From assembly GCA_949825045.1 (NCBI GenBank), contig OX463807.1, positions 37,716,749-37,780,748 of the forward strand: 64,000 bases of DNA, in the 5' to 3' direction. The stretch's first letter is position 1; every line of letters begins with the position of its first letter. The position numbers and the translations under genes are program-made. Positions 20,780-30,356 of the stretch are shown here, piece after piece. The DNA is from Argyresthia goedartella (Eukaryota > Arthropoda > Insecta > Lepidoptera > Argyresthiidae). The notes beneath the pieces are model-generated. The model did no database searches. It was not told the DNA's origin and was given only the letters and a program-made list of their open reading frames with translations.

Positions 20780-21115
20780 GTAGCACTTTAGTGTCCCCAC
20801 CGAGGGGCTCCGGCCTTTACACGGATACGAGTAAGATTGAGCCATACTCCACCACGCTGGCTCAGTGCGGGTTGGTGCAGGGGTGTCCAACTAGTGGACT
20901 AGTGGCCAACCCTACTGTCAAAAGGTTACAAGTAATAACCCCCTTAGGGGGTGAATTTTGAAAAACCCTTTCTTAGTGCACCCCTAGACCTCATAATGAA
21001 GTTACTTGCCAAACATGGAATCTCTACACCAAGCGGTTTCAGCTGCGCGTTGATATGTCAGTCAGTCAGTCACTCAGTCATTTTCTCCTTTTATATATTT
21101 AGATAACATGTGCTA
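20780..21115 (+). repeat. Dispersed repeat (SINE-like) nested in the TIR element
   Basis: Contains TAACCCCCTTAGGGGGTGAA, a GTCAGTCAGTCACTCAGTCA tract and ends in TATATATTTAGAT. This arrangement is common in lepidopteran SINE-like repeats. No ORF. A related ACGAGTAAGATTGA phrase occurs at 35673-35686. Confidence 0.5.
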
Positions 21116-21391
21116 CAAAATAATCATAAAAATATCGGTTGCCGCGAATAAAAAAATGACGCCAATAGCCCATACAAAGTTACCCAAACCACTTTGTTCT
21201 GGTACGCAACCTAACTTTTCATAATTATTGTATCCCATTCTCTGCGCGCGCATTTTTAGGCGATACGATCACAGATTAGAACTATTTATTTGCGACGTCT
21301 CGTGGTATGCTTTTGTTTGTGTAGGTCAGGAACTTAGTTCATGCTATGTGCGAGCATGCTTGTGTGCGTTGTTTTGGCCGCTCGTAAACAA

Positions 21392-21700
21392 TGAGCTCCA
21401 TCTCTGATTTTTCCTGGATATTACTATGAGTAGGCTAACCATATAGGTAGGTACAGTCTACTATACAAAGGTCATTTTATATTAATTTAGCGTACATAAG
21501 AGTTTTACTATTTTCTTGTTAAGTTGTTACATTCATTATATTTAGTGCAATAAACGTCTTCATCGTTAGCGGTTGTTCCATCATTTCAACTTAGCTAGCA
21601 CTCAACACTCACTCATTCTTCATACAACTGTAGAACCATACAGAGCTCCATCTCTGATTTTTCCTGGATATAACTATGAGTAGGCTAGCCATGGAGGTAG
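21392..21700 (+). repeat. Pair of ~59-bp direct repeats 250 bp apart
   Basis: GAGCTCCATCTCTGATTTTT and the following TCCTGGATAT... to GGTAG occur at 21392-21450 and 21642-21700 with few changes. They lie near the right end of the TIR element. Confidence 0.8.
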
Positions 21701-21821
21701 AAGTTAGCTGACGAGAACAGTAGTGACATCTACTAATAATACAGGATTTCGGCTTTCTAGCAGGGTACGTTTATTTGTAGGCAGTGGCCAGTCCTCTAGT
21801 TTTATTCGTCCATGCTATTAT

Positions 21822-22090
21822 ATAGATATCGCAGGAAAGCTTACCTTCCTACCTGCCTCCTAGCTGTACCTTCTCGAGTAAAAGTATGCAAGAGTCTTCA
21901 TGCGGATTCCAAATAACCAAGCCAGAGCAAGTTTGCTTCTCACTAGGGCCGTGTATAGAAGCTGGACCACACCCAGGAGCTCTATTTTCGAATCGCATTT
22001 ATGTCACGCAGCGCTCTTTCATACTGAATTTCCTTCGACATCCGAAATTTCGTATTTTTGAGTCATTCGCCTGCAACGAGCGGTCTAGTA
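21822..22090 (-). pseudogene. LINE H, right part
   Basis: The minus frame reads LLYTALVRSKLALAWLF and FLRYLY at the junction with the TIR element, aligning to the IIWHPHE region of LINE F. Several frame breaks. It continues across the element to 17948. Confidence 0.7.
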
Positions 22091-22448
22091 GAATAAACGT
22101 CAAATACGTCAAAACTAATATCAAAAGTGTTAACAATTCTTCTTTTTTACTTTTAATGGCGGTCTAACAACAAGTTAATATCGCCAATGTCATCTCTCTT
22201 TTATTCCCATTTTTTTTAAATGCTTCTATCTTCCATCCAAGTTTCAGAAATGGCACGCAATTATTGCAGTTGGTCGGTTAGGGAAAGATTGACTTCGAAC
22301 AAACACAATTTAAAGTGTCGGAGTTCGGAATCCAAAAAGGAAATTTGGTCAGATTGAAGAGCCCGATTTGTTCCATTTTATCGCTAGGATTTAGTAGACA
22401 GCTTACCCGAACAGACACTGTCATACAGCCTATAATATGATAGTACAT

Positions 22449-22556
22449 TACGATATTAGTGCGTTAAGATGGTTATAACATGAATTTCAACCCGAGCCGA
22501 AGGCGAGGGCGTAATTGAGCCGAGCATGTTATAACCAATACGCACGTATATCGTAC
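22449..22556. repeat. Long imperfect hairpin with a GAGCCGA-rich loop
   Basis: TACGATATTAGTGCGT...GGTTATAACATG (22451-22483) pairs with CATGTTATAACC...ACGCACGTATATCGTA (22527-22556). The loop is GAGCCGAAGGCGAGGGCG. The Q repeat at 44290-44303 has a similar loop (GAGCCGAGGGCGAG) in an otherwise different hairpin. Confidence 0.7.
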
Positions 22557-22617
22557 GACGTTTTTTAACACATTAGCGAGGAAACAGAAAAAAAAACATT
22601 TTATATTTTGTTCATTT

Positions 22618-23920
22618 TTAATTATTGAAACAGTTAGTGAAATTACAATTATGAAAATGATACGTAGTTGTAGTTGGTTTTTTAATTATTTTATTATTAT
22701 TATTACTATTCATAATGTCATTGTTTTGTGTTAGGGTAAATGTTGGAGACGACGAAACTTCTTGAAAGGCGGCAGAAGAGCATTGTAATTCGTCATTAGC
22801 TGTAAATAAAAAAGTATCATCAGTAGAAGTAGAGGGGCGCGGCTCAGGGCAAAACTTCTTCGATTGTGGCTCCAAATTTATTGTCTGAGTTATTTTGGCA
22901 CTTATATTTGCTTTGTTTTGGATGGAATCTTCTACATAAGATTCTGCTACTCATTAGAACGCCACCCGCCATGCCGCTTTAAAGTCAGTATATCAGCTCC
23001 CGAATCAGCAAGCAATGTAGCTGACGTTCTTCTGAAACTGTGCCCTGTATAACAATCAGCATCCGGCAATCCTAAAAACTTGGCGACTTCCTTTGGCATG
23101 GCACCGAATTTATTTATGCCAATAGGTTGCGCAGTACATTTACCTTTTTGGTAATTCTGAAAGAAATGGTTATTTTTTGTCTTAGTCGTACATACGCAGA
23201 GCTTCATATTTTTTGACCACGCCATAAAATGGGCCGTCGATTATAAAATATCGGGGTATTTTGTTTTTAGTGTTTGGGATTTTAACTAAAAGCATTTTGC
23301 CTTGATTTTCAATGTCTTTTGTGGTAATATTGTGAAGCTCTTGCCGTCTACATGCACCATGAATACCAAATATTAACGCAACCTGAAAAGAAATAAAAAT
23401 GTGTTAGATAAGGTATAGGTACTTAGCTTACAGACGGTCGTTAAAAAATATGTAAAAGAGTATGTACAGTAGGTAGATCAATACATAAAATAAGGAGGCA
23501 AACTGAACTTTGTTGCCAGGTACTGGCTATCTGGAGCATCTTTTAGAAAGTTTTCGACGTCATTTGATGACAGTACCTTAGATTTTTTCTTTATAAAACC
23601 ATCAGAGCGTCTCTTTAAAAATGCAATGAGATTTGTATATAAATTAATATCGACACCATTTTTCATCTTGAGGGTACTTTTCAGCATAGAATATGTTGAC
23701 CACAACGAGCTAGGCTTATATTTACTAGCTAGTTCATTAAAATACGCCAAAACTACATTTTCGGAAGATGACTTGGCATTTTTCATGTTTTTCCACTTCA
23801 AGAAATTTTCATACGTGGTTATGTATCTGTCCTTGGATATTGACGACAGCAAGCTGTCGCATGCGGTTCGCGCTTCTGTTAGTATATCCGGTGGAGTTGA
23901 AGTAATATATTGCTTATCTT
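22618..23920 (-). pseudogene. Crypton-like tyrosine recombinase, lightly damaged
   Basis: A DNA-transposon recombinase on the minus strand. 23920-23478 is the core-binding domain (ITTYENFLKWKNMKNAKSS; LWSTYSMLKSTLKMKNG). After a roughly 90-bp gap with a TTCTTTTCAG acceptor, 23388-23226 reads VALIFGIHGACRRQELHNIT, with the catalytic Arg. 23225-22947 has YTGHSFRRTSATLLAD (the HxxR box) and KRHGGWRS. After a frameshift, VAESYVEDSIQNK carries the candidate nucleophile Tyr (codon near 22937), followed by a Ser/Asn-rich tail ending at 22618. All five YR-type residues are visible but in three frames (shifts near 23195 and 22950). With no RT nearby, Crypton fits better than DIRS. Confidence 0.75.
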
Positions 23921-24486
23921 AATTATTGAAAGTTGACATTTTTAGATATTCACAATACAAGTACAAAGAAAAGAAAATTTGAGAAAAATGGCGCGAGGAT
24001 TATTTGCTGCCGTGGCTGCGTGAAAATGTTGGCAAAGACGCTAGAGCATGCAGCCAAGTTTTTAAATTACCGAATAAACTGTTTTATTTTAATTTTAAAT
24101 AAACTCAATCTGTGAATGCACACTCAAAAAAAACTCAAAACGTTTATTCTGTAAATAGGCCACAAGGGCACTTTCACATGTCATTTCATTTCATTTTTTA
24201 CAGAACATTTGGTATTATTTGTATCATATTATCAGAAAAAAAAAGTACTTAATTATTGTTTCTGAGAGATGTAAAGAGTCTCAAATGTCATAATAAAATA
24301 ATTAAAATATAAATAACAGAGATGTATAGTCTCTTTAGTGAATAATACAATGATGATAGGAGATGTAAATGGTCCCCACAGTCAAGAGTTGTATAATTAA
24401 ATTAATCTTTGGAGGAGTAAAAGGCCTCCAAGTGTCCAGTAAAAGAAACTCTGGCAGTGAGGATGCCCACAATTAATTAGAACAAT

Positions 24487-26890
24487 TCAGTCCCAAGCAT
24501 TTTTATCGTCTATGTACTCTTTAATGCTGTAGTAAGCTTTAGAAATAAGCCTTTGCTTGATGTATTTCTTGAACTTATTAATTGATAGATCTGTCAAAGT
24601 GCTTGGGAGTTTATTGTAAAATCTTACACAATTACCCTTGAACGAGTTTTTTATTTTATGGAGCCGAGTAGTGGGCACTGCAAGTTTGTCCTTGTTTCTA
24701 GTATTAAAGTTATGTATATCACAGTTTCTTCGAAAGTTAACAATGTTCTTATGGACATACATAATATTCTCGTAAATATATTGACTATGGACTGTCAATA
24801 TATTTACTTCTTTAAACTTATTTCTAAGAGAATCTCTATTATTCATTTTATAAATCGCACGAACAGCCCGCTTCTGCAGCACAAAAATAGTATTTATGTC
24901 AGCAGCACTGCCCCAGAGCAGAATACCGTAGGACATAATACTATGAAAATAACTAAAATAAACTAATCTGGCTGTTTTTAAATCTGTCAAGTGACGGATT
25001 TTCCTGCATGCAAAAGCTGCAGAGCTCAGTCTGTTCGATAGCTTATCAATATGTGGACCCCATTGGAGTTTGGAATCCAACGTTATACCTAGAAACACTG
25101 TGCTGGTTACCAATTCCAATTCCTCATTTTTAATTGTTATACATGTCTGATTATTTTTAACGTTAGTAGTAAGAAACTTTACACATTTAGTCTTTTTCTC
25201 ATTTAATAGCAAATTATTAACATTAAACCAATTTACCACTCTTGATATGGTATTGTTCACGTGATCATCATTAGCGTGTTGGTTTCGCTTTGTTTTAAAA
25301 ATAAGTGAGGTGTCATCAGCAAACAGTACCATATCATTACAGTCCCTTCCTAGATAGGGTAAGTCGTTTATATAGATGAGGAATAGGAAGGGTCCCAATA
25401 TTGAGCCCTGTGGCACGCCCAAAGAAACCAATGATCCTGGTGATCGTTCTCCGTTTACGTCTACCCTTTGTATTCTTCCGTTCAGATAATATTTTAACAA
25501 ATTCAATGACGTGTCTCTAACTCCATAATGATGTAATTTCCTGATCAATGTTTCATGACAAACGCAATCAAAAGCCTTAGATAAGTCACAAAAAATGCCT
25601 AGGGCATCTTGTGACTCTTCCCAGGCATCAAAAATACTTTCAATGAACTGAATTCCGGCATCTGTTGTTGAACGACCGCGAGTGAATCCAAACTGTTTGT
25701 TATGCATTAGCTTATTTGATTCAAAATGATGTAATAGCTGTGATAAGATTAATTTCTCAAAAATTTTACTAAAAGTTGGTAGTATTGATATAGGTCTGAA
25801 ATTGGTGGGGTCTTGAGTACTACCTGCTTTGAAGAGGGGAATTATCTTACTTTGTTTCATTAAATCAGGAAATTCACCGCAGTCTATACAATTGTTGAAA
25901 ATGACCGCTAGGTCAGGTGCAATTAATTCGATCAGGGATTTAACGACGTGAACAGAGAGTCCCCAAAGATCATTCGTTTTCTTAACATTTATCAATTTAA
26001 ATGCCTTTACGACATCTGAACTTGTGACGTGCTTAAAATTCAAGTATGAAGCACACTCTGAGACATTGTCTTTTAATATTGCAACAGCAGACAAAGGTAA
26101 CGAATTTAAATACTTAGTCGTGGAAGCCGGTGCATTAGTAAAAAACGATTCAAATTCAGTTGCAACTTCTAAGCTAGAACTCGTAAGCTGTCCATTGATT
26201 TTTAGTTCGTAATCGTGACTCGCTTTTTTACTACGACCGGCCTCCTCATTAATTATTTTCCAAGTCGTTTTTATAACATCGGAACTATTCTTAATTTTAC
26301 TACTCAGAAAATTACGTTTAGCTGTATGACAGTCTAATTTAAATTGTTTGGAGAACTGTTTGACTTGTTCTTTAAATTCGTCACTCATGTTGAACCGTCG
26401 TTCCTCATACAATGCATACAATGCTTGCCTGCGTTTATGCAACTCTGCAGTAGCCCACGTACTAAAGTCGTTTGAACCACTAACCACAACCGATTTTGAA
26501 GTGAATATCGCGCTGTACTGTTTCATAAAGGTTTCAAAGAATAAGTTATACATTATATTAGGAGACTGTTCAGCAGCCAAAAACGGTAGTTCCTGGGCTA
26601 AAGAGTATCTCATTCTTTCTAACCGGTCAGCAGTTATTGGCACAAACGAAATTTTCTTTTTAATGACAGGTTCTCCAATAGAATCAAATTGAAATAATTG
26701 ACCTAAATGATCTGAATCCAATTCACTGATAACACTTTTACTGATTGGAATAACATCAGTAAAAATGTTGTCAATGCATGTAGCACTAGTAGCAGTCACT
26801 CTTGTTGGCTCCATAATTAAATGGCTAAGCCTAAATGATGAGAAAAGATTTATCAATCTAACGCTGAGAGTAGTTCTTTCTAACAGATTA
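24487..26890 (-). CDS. LINE D ORF2: end of endonuclease, reverse transcriptase and C-terminal region
   Basis: An open frame of about 800 codons (longest ATG-started part 26856-24487, 789 aa). The first 30 residues finish the endonuclease (TRVTATSATCIDNIFTD). The RT runs from about residue 290 to 560: QSKIIPLFKAGSTQDPTNFR, FTRGRSTTDAG, GIFCDLSKAFDCVCH (motif A), GVPQGSILGPFLF (motif B) and VLFADDTSL (motif C, FADD). The C-terminal region has LVYFSYFHSIMSYGILLWG and ends AYYSIKEYIDDKNAWD. It copies element RNA at a nicked target. The RT part shows no lesion; activity is prevented by the frame break upstream. Confidence 0.9.
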
Positions 26891-27350
26891 ACATTAAAGT
26901 TAGGACGGATTCCATTATTTTCTCGAACATTTCAAAGTCGCTCAAGGGTGGCCTATAGACACATATAACGATGATCTGTTCTAATTCCACAGCTGCAAGT
27001 TCTATAGTTCGTTCAAAAGATAAGGAAACAATGTCCTTACGTTCCTTGAATTTCATATGATTGTTTAGTATGATTAATGCCCCACCATGTATTGAATTAA
27101 GTCTGGTGAACGAACTACCAACCTGGTGATCTTTAAAGCTAAACATAATTTCATTAATAGTTAACCAGTGCTCTGTTATGCACAAAATGTCAATTTTATT
27201 ACAATTTAAAAATAACTCTATTTGTAGATCTTTGCCTCTAATACATTGAATATTCTGATGAACCAGGCTTATATACTTAGCATGTGAGCTTCCCTTATTC
27301 TTAGGGTTTTCTAATATACTAGAACATATGTTGCCAGAGCCTGGGTCCTC
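26880..27350 (-). pseudogene. LINE D ORF2 endonuclease N-terminal part
   Basis: The minus frame reads VHQNIQCIRGKDLQIELFL, then IDILCITEHWLTINEIMF (endonuclease Glu present) and IIVICVYRPPLSDFEMFE, then exits frame near 26890. In the next frame PNFNVNLLERTT stands where GDFN is expected, so the Asp site is also altered. Its start overlaps the end of ORF1, as in related elements. Confidence 0.75.
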
Positions 27351-27364
27351 TGTTGTCTTATGAA

Positions 27365-28765
27365 CTAATTTAAATGCATCCTGTTATTCTGGTCTGATAC
27401 TAGATTCATATTAGGCTGCTCAGTAAAAGCAGAGTTAGAAGCCAAATTTTTGGCTGTAATGTCATATAAATATAATAGTGACATAGCTATTTGTCGTTTA
27501 CAATAATTTGAAAGGTAAAATGTACCTTTAGTCATAGTAAAATAATTACTAACATAATTGTTAGTGTCAATAATATCAAACTTATTATTATATGTACATA
27601 AATTGTACATAGTTATATTCATATTATGTCTATATACATTTTCATTTTGTGTCAATTGGTTGCAGTAGGGAAATGTGAACAATATAATTTTTTTCACACT
27701 AAGACCATTCAATGTTTCATAAAATTTTATTAAATTATTTTTGTTCACATCTCCCCTATTGCCCATGAAAATTATCAGTGTGGCACTGGCTGTGATAGTG
27801 CTGTCATTCAAAATTTGATTTATAATATTATCTACAGTGCTAAAAGGTGAGCAATTACTAATAACACTATGTCCCTTAGAGTATGAGTGGAGTGCTGAGC
27901 CCATGCCACTTCCAATCTCATCACAGTACATTATAATATCAGGTGTTGTGGTCATATCAGACTTGGCAGAACTATTATCAGTAACACCTTGTGTTGGTTA
28001 ACTGTCACACAAGCCCGGAGAGTTGCCCGCTGTCAAACAACCACCTTTCTGCTCACAGCGACAAGTATGGTTGTTGGTCAGCGACTCAAACCGCTCACAA
28101 TTATGGTTCATTTCTTGAATTAAATCATCCATAGCCAATGAGTATTCATTTATAACTTTCTCAGAGTTCAAATATGCACTGTTTAGTGATCTCAATGAAT
28201 CCTCCAAGCTTTGGATTTTCAAATGTAAGTTTTGTGTGTCAGTTTCATACATCAACTTAGTACTTTCTAATTCTAATACACACATATTCAAATCATGTAA
28301 TAAGTTTACATTTTTCTTGCTTATTTTTAAGTTTTTAGTACACAATTTATTATGTTTTATTAATTTCTGAGTTTTCCGTATATACCTATTTATTTTAATG
28401 TATTTTTTCAGTTTGTTATTGCTGCAACTTAATAACCTTGATGTGGGCAATGTGTCATTAGTTAAATCAATGACATCATCAAGGCTTCCAGTTGCAACAG
28501 TAACCAGCTGCGGGCTGATCCCTACGACTTCACTGTAGAGGCTCTGGGTCTGCAACGCTGCGGTGTTTTCCTTCTCCTCCTGGAGTGCATGTATTTGTTC
28601 ATGGGCATCGAACAATGCTTTCTCCAGGGAATCAATCGATTTCAGGGCTTGCTCGTACTCTGCACTACATACAGTGAGGCTATCTACGGTGACCTGCAGC
28701 TTGTCCCGCTCAACAATTACATCACTGTCTACTGACTGGCGCCGCGCGGCGATTAGTTCGAAATT
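27365..28765 (-). pseudogene. LINE D ORF1: coiled coil plus esterase-like domain, one stop
   Basis: A minus frame open from about 28765 is broken by one in-frame TAA (28000-27998) and continues to 27365. Part 1 is a long coiled coil (VIVERDKLQVTVDSLTV; LHLKIQSLEDSLRSLNSAYL) with a Cys-rich end (TCRCEQKGGC). Part 2 (27955-27365) reads TPDIIMYCDEIGSGMGSAL and ATLIIFMGNRGDVNKNN, the positions of the GDS and GxND blocks of SGNH-hydrolase-like ORF1 domains in CR1 LINEs, though the canonical residues are not kept. Role in the element: probably RNA binding or membrane/lipid interaction, by family analogy only. Confidence 0.6.
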
Positions 28766-29139
28766 AGAATAGCAACAGCGCGCTGCTCACTAGCTGGAGT
28801 CGTGCGGCGGCGATCAGTTCCATATTTGAAATGGCAAATAATACTGTTATGGAATTTGTATGGACTATAACTTAACTATTTGCTTTGGTAACACACGCGT
28901 TTTTTATGACCCGCTTTACATATTTAAAACCGGTGGAATTACATCAGCTTTACGAGCAAGGGTGTTAAAAATGACATAACATAACACTTGGCTTTATTAA
29001 ATAGGAGTTTGTTGTTAACATTCTACTCGTACCTATGAACCGCGTCTAGATATTCCTACAGCAAACTACAATCATCCTCTGAACTCAAGAGAAGTATCAG
29101 TAGTATTTCAGAAAAAAAAATCAGGTCAGGCGTATTTCA

Positions 29140-29340
29140 GCTCTAATTACAGGTAGTTTATCATAATGATAAATAACAACGGACCTAGAATAGACTCTTG
29201 GCTAACGCCTGACCGTGTATGGTACGGCTGAGACTCAAAACAGTCGCATATATTGCTGGCGGTTTTTCAGGTAGCGAAGAAAACCAACAGCCGTGGGGCA
29301 AATCCAATGGCACATAACTTCTTCATTAGGACTTCGTTAT
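29140..29340 (-). pseudogene. Small LINE RT fragment (F-like)
   Basis: The minus strand reads EVLMKKLCAIGF, then RSGVSQESILGPLLFIIMIN, RT motif B of the LINE F type. Only about 65 codons remain, with a stop. Bounded on the left by LINE D 5' material and on the right by the LINE E 3' end. Confidence 0.65.
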
Positions 29341-29518
29341 CAAATTCAAGTTCAAAGATTTTTATTCATAATAGCACAAAAAATGAGACTTAATGAATGT
29401 CATATCATAATCAAACAAGCATAATGAAACATTACGTAGGTGCCTAATTATTAGTACATAATATAAAGGGTGCATTGAACTGGTTTAATGCCAGATGTCG
29501 GTGTCTTGTAAAAAGTCA

Positions 29519-30356
29519 TTAATTTTGTAGTAGGCTTTTGTGCGCAAAGTGTGCTTTATACATTTTTTTTAATCGAGCTTCAGTTAAGTTTTGTATTTCT
29601 TGCGGGATTTTTATTATAGAAGCGTATTCAGTGTCCCATAAAAGAACTACTAACTTTTGTGAGTCTGAACATTGGAAAACAAAGCTTACGTTTATTTCTA
29701 GTTTGGACATTGTGGTGGGTGTCAATGGTTTTAACTACTTGAAAACCGAGGGCTGTTTGGACGGAACGTGATTTTGAACCCATATGCCATGGTAATAAAA
29801 TTTAAAACCGAAAAGCGGCGTTGGCTAACGCCGGTGGTAACTGAGGAGTAAAAGCTACTGATATTTTTCCTCACATACATTATGTTTTCATAGGTATATT
29901 GACTTGCAACTGGTAGGTTGTTGGTTTCTTTGAAGAAATCTCTCAGAGACTCTATTAGCTAGCTTATAAATAAATCGGGTCGCTCTCTTCTGCAAAATGA
30001 GGATGATCTCAATGTCAGCAGCCCGTCCCCATAGTAGTATGCCGTAGGACATAATGCTATGGAAATTACTAAAATATACAACCCTAGCAGTTGCAACTGA
30101 TTCTTTTAACTGCGTATCTAACTGCGGAGCTAAGTCTGGTTTTACAATATGGGGACCCCACTGTAGTTTGGCATCAATAGTGATGCCGAGATATACAGTT
30201 TCATCTACTAGTTTTTGTTTGTCTTTTCCCAATACAATGTTACTCTCAACTCGCCTTACATTAGGTAAAGTGAATTTACGCACTTTGTATTTTTTTAATT
30301 CAGAAGCAAGTTATTGGCATTAAACCAGTCTAGTACTCGCGAGAGAACATTATTTG
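29519..30356 (-). pseudogene. LINE E, RT C-terminal region
   Basis: The largest frame (30283-29888, 131 aa) reads VDETVYLGITIDAKLQWGPH, then ILILQKRATRFIYKLANRVS, about as in LINE D. A second frame (29725-29519) has KIPQEIQNLTEARLKKMYK, the C-terminal tail. Several stops and frameshifts. Confidence 0.8.

Larger units (their letters stand above)
17956..21814 (+). mobile_element. 3.86-kb TIR element with SAP, SWIM and YqaJ-like remnants
   Basis: The ends are a perfect 26-bp inverted repeat (CATGGACGAATAAAACTAGA... at 17956-17981; complement at 21789-21814), flanked by a 7-bp direct repeat CTATTAT (17949-17955 and 21815-21821). It interrupts LINE H precisely: FLRYLY on one side and RKFGYYPYLYPS on the other. 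Inside, in order on the plus strand, are a spliced SAP-like domain, a SWIM-like zinc finger and a YqaJ-nuclease-like segment, all damaged. This looks like an internally deleted copy of a DNA transposon. I cannot name the superfamily: SAP plus SWIM would fit the KDZ/Zisupton group, but those are usually described with 8-bp duplications. Confidence 0.8.
24121..28770 (-). mobile_element. LINE D, nearly complete CR1/jockey-like element
   Basis: Minus-strand order: ORF1 (28765-27365), ORF2 endonuclease (27350-26895), RT (26880-24487), then a 3' UTR ending with AATAAACGTTTTGAG near 24140. Only one stop in ORF1 and one frameshift in the endonuclease are evident. The 5' end near 28770-28850 has short repeated GATCAGTTCC/GATTAGTTCG phrases. 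Related fragments are LINE E and the endonuclease at 59640-60212. Confidence 0.88.

Noticed and set aside
22618..23920. Assignment of the recombinase to a DIRS retroelement
   Set aside because: No RT or RNase H of matching orientation lies next to it; adjacent RT sequences belong to separate LINEs.
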